NCBI GenBank assembly: GCA_001899585.1
Contig: MKWE01000017.1
Location: 85,141 to 149,140 of the forward strand
From: Rhodospirillales bacterium 70-18
Lineage (GTDB): Bacteria > Pseudomonadota > Alphaproteobacteria > Acetobacterales > Acetobacteraceae
Length of the DNA: 64,000 nucleotides
Direction: 5' to 3'
Shown: positions 58,829 to 64,000 of the stretch, one piece after another
How the letters are laid out: every line of letters begins with the position of its first letter
Numbering within the stretch: position 1 is the first letter of the stretch
Position numbers and translations under genes: made by a program
Notes under the pieces: generated by a model
What the model was told of the DNA's origin: nothing
The model's input: the letters and a program-made list of their open reading frames with translations, nothing else
Databases searched by the model: none

Positions 58829-59338
58829 GTGGCTGATAACGCAAGCGAAGAGCTCCGGGTCGAGGCGCTGGGGTCACATGACCGATCGGGGTTTGAGAGC
58901 GGCGTAGAGCCGCTGGACCGATATCTTCGGACGCAGGCCGGCCAGGACGCGCGGAAGAATATGGCCGCCTCCTTTGTCCTGGTGCTGCCGGACGGCACGG
59001 TTGCCGGCTACTACACACTCGCGTCGGCGTCTGTGCAGCTTGGTGAGTTGCCGGAGCAGACGGTGCGGAAGCTGCCGAGATACCCGCTGGTGCCGGCGAC
59101 GCTGCTCGGCCGTCTCGCGGTGGATCGCCGGCAACAGGGAAGGGGCTATGGCCGGTTTCTCCTGGCCGATGCTCTCCACCGGGCGGCCCGGAGCGAGATC
59201 GCGTCGTTCGCGGTAATTGTCGACGCGAAGGACGACAATGTCCGCCGGTTCTATGAGCGCGAGAGTTTTCTGCCGTTTCCGGATCAGCCCATGAAGCTGT
59301 TTCGGCCGATGGCCGACATCAAGCAGATGTTCGAATGA
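58829..59338 (+). CDS. GNAT acetyltransferase toxin (TacT-like)
   Basis: 169 residues from GTG 58829. The acetyl-CoA loop RQQGRGYG is at 101-108 and RRFYERESF contains Tyr142, the position of the catalytic tyrosine in TacT-type toxins. PLDRYLRTQAGQDARKN near the N-terminus is also family-typical. TacT toxins acetylate the amino group of charged tRNAs and block translation. The organisation with DUF1778 is the standard type II module. Confidence 0.92.
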   Translation: MADNASEELRVEALGSHDRSGFESGVEPLDRYLRTQAGQDARKNMAASFVLVLPDGTVAGYYTLASASVQLGELPEQTVRKLPRYPLVPATLLGRLAVDRRQQGRGYGRFLLADALHRAARSEIASFAVIVDAKDDNVRRFYERESFLPFPDQPMKLFRPMADIKQMFE

Positions 59339-59553
59339 TGAGCTTGCGAAGATCGGATTTTCACTGCCTTTCACGAAACGATCCGCCCCCGGGCAGAGCA
59401 AGAAACAACCCTTGGGCGAGGTGTTGTGCTAGCTTGGCGATAGATGCTGAGAGAGTCTAAGGAAACGAACGTTCGGCACTGGATTGTGCCATGAGGTGAT
59501 CGCTTGAAGCGGGGGGTTGGACACCAGACAAGCATAGGGAAGACCGCGATCGT
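59339..59553. other. intergenic, nothing recognised
   Basis: About 215 bp between the GNAT toxin and the truncated ORF. No clear gene or repeat is visible. Confidence 0.4.
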
Positions 59554-60006
59554 GTGGCGGCCCAGCGCCGGCACCTCGTCGAGCGATTGCGGGCGCGTGC
59601 CAATGTGCCTCCCGCACCTGTCCCCGCTGCCCCGCCACTTGAGATACCCCAACCGCGTCAAATGCATGCGCTTGACGTCGACGCCGCATTAGCGGCGGCG
59701 CGGCGACTGAAATTTATGCGTCTTGACCCAAGCCTCGATATCCAGGTTGGAGCAACGGAAAGCCTAAACCGACCAACGCTCACACTACTGGCCGGTTTTC
59801 TAGCATGCCTGCAAACCGGATCGTCGCGCAGCATATTGCAATGGCCGTTTGGCCAGCGGGACGCCTCCGTTCTGCACCCGTTGGCAATGCTTGCTATCCT
59901 GTGCGCGCCTGAGGCGCGCATTCGCGACGGCAACAGTTGGTGCGATTCGGTTAGGCCGCGTGGACAAAGCGTTGATGGGGGATTCCCCCGACGCGGCGCG
60001 TTGTGA
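59554..60006 (+). pseudogene. unrecognised ORF, probably truncated by an IS end
   Basis: A frame of 150 residues from GTG 59554; it is open a little further upstream. The middle, ALDVDAALAAARRLKFMRLD, TLLAGFLACLQTGSSRSIL and VLHPLAMLAILCAPEARIRD, looks like real protein. After CDSVR the composition changes and coincides with what may be an IS terminus (AGGCCGCGTGGACAAA near 59954). I cannot name the family. It is probably the start of a larger lost gene. Confidence 0.45.
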
Positions 60007-60038
60007 TTCGAAGCTGATCTCTGCGATGGAGGTCCGCT

Positions 60039-60360
60039 TTGGTTCGGGGTCTGTTGAGCGACGAGGAATGGGCGTTCTTCGCGCCGTTTGTCATTGAGGC
60101 TGGGGCTTTGCGTGGCCGCCCGCCACGCAACCATCGGCGGACGTTGGATGCGATCTTCTGGATCGCCCGCACCGGGGCACCTTGGCGAGACCTGCCCGAA
60201 GAGCTTGGCAATTGGAACTCCGTGCACCGGCAATACCGCCGCTGGACCACCAGCGGCCTGTGGGACCTCATGCTGGAGGCGTTGGCCGACGGCGGCGGCA
60301 ATGACGTAATCCAAATGGTCGACAGTACCTCGATCCGGGCATCCGACCACCGTCGCCGAC
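60039..60360 (+). pseudogene. IS5-type transposase fragment (plus strand)
   Basis: From TTG 60039 the product starts MVRGLLSDEEWAFFAPFVIE, then RGRPPRNHRRTLDAIFW, ARTGAPWRDLPEELGNWNSV, QMVDSTSIRASDH. This is the N-terminal DUF4096 part and the first catalytic Asp region of IS5/IS1031-type transposases. After about 105 residues it degenerates into Arg/Pro/Ser-rich sequence, so the rest of the DDE domain is missing. Only a left end is visible. Confidence 0.8.
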
Positions 60361-60483
60361 GGCCAGGGCCGGTCAGAACCTCAACCCGGCGATACCCGCC
60401 ATCACTCGCGTCGTCACTAACGTCGACCATAATGTCGGCTCGAAGCTCCATGCCTCCAGCCGTCCAATCACATCAACCCCGCC

Positions 60484-60687
60484 TCAGGGAAGAAGGGCCA
60501 CACGGCCTCGCTTACCCCTCATCGGCCACGCCGACGGTCGGCCAGATTTCCGACGCGGCGGCAACAACGGCCCCAGCACCGCCCATTCCGCGTCCGTCAA
60601 GTCACTGGCGACACGCAATCCTTCCCGCCTATGCTGCATGCGGGTGGCCACAGTCCACATCGTGATGGTCCAACAAGGCTTCGACAA
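60484..60687 (-). pseudogene. second IS5-type transposase fragment (minus strand)
   Basis: On the opposite strand MQHRREGLRVASDLTDAEWA, VLGPLLPPRRKSGRPSAWPM is the N-terminus of another IS5-family transposase, different from the plus-strand one, cut after about 45 recognisable residues. The two remnants face each other, so the sequence between them is a recombined IS junction. Confidence 0.7.
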
Positions 60688-60721
60688 CCTGTTGGAATCA
60701 CATCAGACCGTGGTCATCCAA

Positions 60722-60736
60722 CCCTCGTTCCGAGGG
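60722..60736. other. small hairpin before flavocytochrome gene
   Basis: CCCTCG and CGAGGG with a 3-nt loop, 30 bp upstream of the ATG at 60767. This could be a remnant of an IS end or a weak transcription block. The AGGAG ribosome binding site follows. Confidence 0.35.
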
Positions 60737-60766
60737 CGTTCTCCGACAGCCTCTCAGGAGTAAGCT

Positions 60767-62122
60767 ATGCAGCCCATCAAACACGTATTCTGGGGTTTGT
60801 TGGTCCTGCTGACTGTTCTGTGGGTTGCTGCGGAGCCGCAGGTGTTCGCGGCGGCCACCTTCTTTGCCCTTCGCGCGGCGATGATGCAATACAGCGGCGT
60901 GCTTGCGATCGGCTGCATGAGTGTGGCCATGATCCTGGCGCTTCGCCCGCGTTGGCTGGAGCCACGTCTCGGCGGGCTCGACAAGATGTATCGCCTGCAT
61001 AAGTGGCTGGGTATCGCTGCACTCCTCATCGCCGTGGTTCACTGGCTGTGGGCGCAGGGGCCACGATGGGCGGTCGGCTTCGGCCTGCTTGGGCGTCCGG
61101 CGCGCGGGGCGAGGCCGGCTGTCGGCAGTCAGGTCGAGCAGTTCTTCATGAGCCTGCGCGGCAGTGCCGAAGGCATCGGCGAGTGGGCGTTCTACGCGGT
61201 CGTGGTTTTCATCGTTCTGGCGCTGGTCCAGCGCATTCCCTATCGTTTGTTCTACAAAACGCACCGGCTGCTTGCAGTCGGCTATCTTCTGCTGGTTTTC
61301 CATTCCGTGGTGCTGATGAGCTTTGCCTACTGGACGACGCCTGTCGGCATCGCAATGGTCGTGCTCATGGCATGGGGCACATGGGCGGCGATGATGGCCC
61401 TGTTGCGTCGCGTCGGCATCACCCATCAGGTCAAAGGCCGGATCGTATCTCTCCAGTATTATCCGGGCGTCCGCGTCCTCGAAACGGAGATCGACGTGCC
61501 GTCCGGATGGCCCGGCCACAAGGCTGGCCAGTTCGCCTTTGCCACGTCAGACACCGCCGAGGGAGCGCATCCCTATACCATCGCCTCGGCGTGGCATGAG
61601 GCCGCGCACCGCATCAATTTCGTCACGAAGGAACTGGGCGACTACACCAGCCGGCTGAGGGACACGCTGCGCGTCGGCCAGGAGGTCAAGATCGAGGGGC
61701 CGTATGGCTGCTTCACCTTCGACGATGCCAGTCCGCATCAGATCTGGGTTGGCGCCGGGATCGGTGTCACGCCATTCATCGCCCGCATGAAGAACCTCGC
61801 GCATCTGCGCAGCGAGAATGCGAGCCAGGCCGGACTGCAGACGATCGAGCTGTTCCACCCCACAACCGACTACGACGAGGTGGCGGAACGCAAGCTGATG
61901 GCCGATGCGCAGGCCGCCAATGTGCACCTGCATTTTCTGGTCGATGCGCGCGACGGTCGCCTGAACGGCGAACGCATCCGCGCGGCCGTGCCCGCGTGGC
62001 GGGAAGCGAGCATCTGGTTCTGCGGTCCCGTTGGTTTCGGCGATGCGCTGCGGCGGGACTTCGCAGAACAGGGCTTCCCCGTCTCGGAGCGCTTCCACCA
62101 AGAACTTTTCGCCATGCGCTGA
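60767..62122 (+). CDS. ferric-reductase-like flavocytochrome
   Basis: 451 residues from ATG 60767. The first 210 residues hold about six transmembrane helices with paired His residues in helices (LHKWLGIAALLIAVVHWLW; KTHRLLAVGYLLLVFHSVVL) for two b-type hemes. The cytoplasmic half is a ferredoxin-NADP+ reductase fold: HPYTIAS for FAD, EGPYGCF, GAGIGVTPF for NAD(P)H and a terminal FCGP. It passes electrons from NAD(P)H across the membrane to Fe3+ or another acceptor. Confidence 0.9.
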   Translation: MQPIKHVFWGLLVLLTVLWVAAEPQVFAAATFFALRAAMMQYSGVLAIGCMSVAMILALRPRWLEPRLGGLDKMYRLHKWLGIAALLIAVVHWLWAQGPRWAVGFGLLGRPARGARPAVGSQVEQFFMSLRGSAEGIGEWAFYAVVVFIVLALVQRIPYRLFYKTHRLLAVGYLLLVFHSVVLMSFAYWTTPVGIAMVVLMAWGTWAAMMALLRRVGITHQVKGRIVSLQYYPGVRVLETEIDVPSGWPGHKAGQFAFATSDTAEGAHPYTIASAWHEAAHRINFVTKELGDYTSRLRDTLRVGQEVKIEGPYGCFTFDDASPHQIWVGAGIGVTPFIARMKNLAHLRSENASQAGLQTIELFHPTTDYDEVAERKLMADAQAANVHLHFLVDARDGRLNGERIRAAVPAWREASIWFCGPVGFGDALRRDFAEQGFPVSERFHQELFAMR

Positions 62123-62233
62123 AGCGCGCGGGTGTCAGCACCATGGCATGCGCCCGGTGCGACAACAGCCTGCCCCAAGCCCCGGGTTCATCCGGTCGCC
62201 AGCGCATGCGGCCGTCAAGGATCAGCGCACGGG

Positions 62234-62950
62234 TCATGCGGCGATCGTCAGGCTGGCGATCCGGACGCCGGCCAGTGAGAACGCGTAGCGCAGCTTCACC
62301 GGGCTGCCCGGGAAAGCGCCCGAAACCAGTCCCGTCACCAGCATCGTGCCCTCCTGCTCGCGCAGATCGAACGGCTCGACGCTGACCCTGTACTTGGCGC
62401 TCGACTCCTCCATCCATTGGTGGATCGCCTCCCTGCCGCGCCGCTCCTGCGCCTCGTCCACGACGATCGCCTCGTCGGCGAAACACGCCAGCATGGCGTC
62501 GACATCCTGCCGGTTCTTGGCCGCGAAATACGCCCCCAGCGGAGGCGGCAGCACGAGGCCGCCACGGGTCGCCTCGCGCTTGTTGCGCAGGATGATGAAC
62601 TGCACGATCCGGTCGTCCGCCACCGAAAAATAGAGGGCGAGGCTGAGCGGATCCGGCAACCCGGTCTTGTCGAACGCGCCATCGATTGACGCGGCAACGG
62701 CGATGCTGGCGCCGCGGACCGTCGCGGCGGTGACATCCATGGTGACGCGGTCGCCGACGATCTCGCGCGCCGCCCAGGTGCGGATGGCATCTGTTCCGGC
62801 ATATTCGTGCTGTTGATCGTTCACCACCGCATCCTCGGCGAACGTCGCCATCAGCCCCGCGAGATCGAAGCTGTTGGCCGCCGCGATGCAGGCTCGAACG
62901 GGGTCTGGCAGGTTGGAAGCGATCGGGGGCTGAAGCCTGGGTGCGGTCAT
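62234..62950 (-). CDS. tandem SnoaL/NTF2-like domain protein
   Basis: 238 residues from ATG 62950 (GGAG upstream). Two cone-fold NTF2/SnoaL-type repeats are visible: NSFDLAGLMATFAEDAVVND near residue 30 and AAKNRQDVDAMLACFADEAI near 143. Each is followed by a GTDAIRTWA or GREAIHQWM helix. Such proteins bind or turn over small hydrophobic molecules, or have no catalytic role. It is divergent from the LysR gene, its likely regulator. Confidence 0.85.
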   Translation of the reverse strand: MTAPRLQPPIASNLPDPVRACIAAANSFDLAGLMATFAEDAVVNDQQHEYAGTDAIRTWAAREIVGDRVTMDVTAATVRGASIAVAASIDGAFDKTGLPDPLSLALYFSVADDRIVQFIILRNKREATRGGLVLPPPLGAYFAAKNRQDVDAMLACFADEAIVVDEAQERRGREAIHQWMEESSAKYRVSVEPFDLREQEGTMLVTGLVSGAFPGSPVKLRYAFSLAGVRIASLTIAA

Positions 62951-63060
62951 CGGGTCATCTCCATTGTTCGACGCTCCCCAGATAACCCTCCCGCATGGAA
63001 GCGACAGACGGCACACAGCCATAGTATTTATTCCAACAGGGAATGTATGAGGGCGCCGCC

Positions 63061-63966
63061 ATGGACCGGTTCGATACGATGCGGCTGTTCGTCAGGGTGG
63101 TGCAAAGCGGCAGCTTCTCGGTGGCCGCGCGTGAAACCGGGGTCGGGCAGCCCGCCGTCAGCAAGCAGATCGCGCAGCTTGAAGCGCGTCTGGGCGCGCA
63201 ATTGCTGCGGCGGACATCGCGCAGCATGACGGTCACCGAAGCCGGGCAGGGCTTCTACGAGGCCGCCCTGCGCCTGATCGACGACCTTGATGCAGCGGAA
63301 TCCCTCGTCGGGCGGGGGCAAAGCGCGCCCTCGGGGCTGGTCCGCGTCGCGCTCGCGCCGGTGTTCGCTCGGCTTTATGTCGTACCCAGCCTGCCGGCCT
63401 TTCTGGAACACTACCCCGACATCTCGGTCGAACTGCTGGTGTCCGAGCGCACCCTCAACCTGGTGGAGGAAGGGGTCGATCTGGCGATCCACAACGGCGA
63501 TCTCGTCGATTCATCGCTGATCGTCCGCAAGCTGGCGACCACGCCGATCGTCACCGTCGGAACGCCGGCCTACCTCGCGGCACGGGGCGAGCCGATGAGC
63601 CCGGGCGATCTGGAGCGGCATGACTGCGTCATCTTCGCCCCGCGCGGCGAACCGCGCGCGTGGCGGTTCGCCGGCAAGTTCGGTCCTGCCGTCCACCACC
63701 CGAAAGGGCGCTTGCGCACCGCGGACGCCGAACAGATCCGCGCGGCGGTCCTCGCCGGCCTCGGGCTGGCGCACACGCCGGGCTGGCTGTTTGCGCCCGA
63801 GATCGCCTCGGGCGCCGTCCGCGCGGTGCTGGCCGGGTATCAGCCCGCCCCCCTGTCGATCAGCCTGGTGCATCCCGCCGGGCGGCGGCTGCCGACCAAG
63901 GCCCGGGTGTTCGGGGCGTTCCTCGCGGAAGCCCTCGGCCGGGAGCCGGCATTCGCCCCATCATAG
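63061..63966 (+). CDS. LysR-family transcriptional regulator
   Basis: 301 residues from ATG 63061; an ATG at 63043 is possible. The winged HTH (FVRVVQSGSFSVAARETGVG, PAVSKQIAQLEARLG, LLRRTSR) and the effector domain typical of the CrgA/AaeR-like subgroup (DLAIHNGDLVDSSLIVRKL) are clear. It is divergent from the SnoaL-like gene with 110 bp between the starts and probably controls it. The window ends 34 bp after its stop. Confidence 0.93.
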   Translation: MDRFDTMRLFVRVVQSGSFSVAARETGVGQPAVSKQIAQLEARLGAQLLRRTSRSMTVTEAGQGFYEAALRLIDDLDAAESLVGRGQSAPSGLVRVALAPVFARLYVVPSLPAFLEHYPDISVELLVSERTLNLVEEGVDLAIHNGDLVDSSLIVRKLATTPIVTVGTPAYLAARGEPMSPGDLERHDCVIFAPRGEPRAWRFAGKFGPAVHHPKGRLRTADAEQIRAAVLAGLGLAHTPGWLFAPEIASGAVRAVLAGYQPAPLSISLVHPAGRRLPTKARVFGAFLAEALGREPAFAPS

Positions 63967-64000
63967 GGACCATCGCGTATTCGGCACGGCCTCGTTCGGG

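Noticed and set aside
59951-60451. Minus-strand ORF opposite the IS5 transposase fragment
   Set aside because: Lies antisense to the recognised DUF4096 region; no transposase motif in that frame.
1-64000. CRISPR array, rRNA or tRNA genes
   Set aside because: No regularly spaced identical repeats beyond the three iteron-like units, and no tRNA- or rRNA-like sequence was noticed by eye. A covariance-model scan was not possible.

Overview
The window reads as high-GC alphaproteobacterial DNA, most like the Sphingomonadales or Rhizobiales. Most of it, from about 5.3 to 40.7 kb, is the backbone of a trb-type conjugative element of the Tn4371-like kind: an ICE or a conjugative plasmid. No integrase or attachment site is visible, so the element probably continues beyond at least one edge. 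This assignment rests on gene content and order (DUF2274, trbI-G-F-L-K-J-E-D-C-B, CopG, traG, DUF3363 relaxase, lytic transglycosylase, DUF736, traF, DUF2840, parA, repA, DUF2285). No database search was possible.

Layout. (1) 1-5.3 kb: metabolic cargo, namely an alpha/beta hydrolase cut by the window edge, a LysR regulator divergent from an NAD(P)-dependent epimerase-like gene, an SDR oxidoreductase, a glutathione S-transferase and a second LysR. (2) 5.3-24.1 kb, nearly all on the minus strand: the transfer and maintenance block, transcribed repA > parA > RHH > DUF2840 > traF > DUF736 > lytic transglycosylase > oriT > relaxase > traG > copG > trbB-C-D-E-J-K-L-F-G-I > DUF2274. Many junctions are ATGA, GTGA or TGATG overlaps, so translation is probably coupled. 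The oriT is visible as an 11-bp inverted repeat around an RP4-like ATCCTG nick motif. Three iteron-like repeats follow repA. (3) 24.2-40.7 kb: regulatory and accessory backbone, with a frameshifted DUF6499-DUF2285 regulator, a second DUF2285-type protein, an XRE regulator with a palindromic operator, a second DUF736 protein, a membrane protein, a DUF2493 protein, a Toprim protein, a 1440-aa strawberry-notch helicase-methylase, small genes, a 707-aa ParB-like protein and a DUF932 protein. Several carry repeated, structured 5' leaders.

(4) 40.9-59.3 kb: an accessory island rich in anti-phage and selfish modules. It holds an Mrr-like nuclease with a type III restriction-modification pair; an HNH gene plus an unknown gene, divergent from a nuclease-like plus TIR pair; a PLP serine dehydratase; AbiEi/AbiEii; an OLD-nuclease plus UvrD-helicase pair (Gabija-like architecture) with a coupled third gene of unknown function; and a DUF1778/GNAT toxin-antitoxin pair. 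(5) 59.4-60.7 kb: a truncated unknown ORF and two broken IS5-type transposase fragments in opposite orientation. (6) 60.7-64 kb: a ferric-reductase-like flavocytochrome, and a two-domain SnoaL-like protein divergent from a LysR regulator.

The best candidates for something undescribed are the OLD-UvrD-unknown operon (52.8-58.1 kb), the nuclease/TIR cassette (46.4-49.8 kb), and two families of repeated structured leader sequences: one upstream of strawberry-notch, ParB and DUF932, the other upstream of DUF736 and DUF2493.
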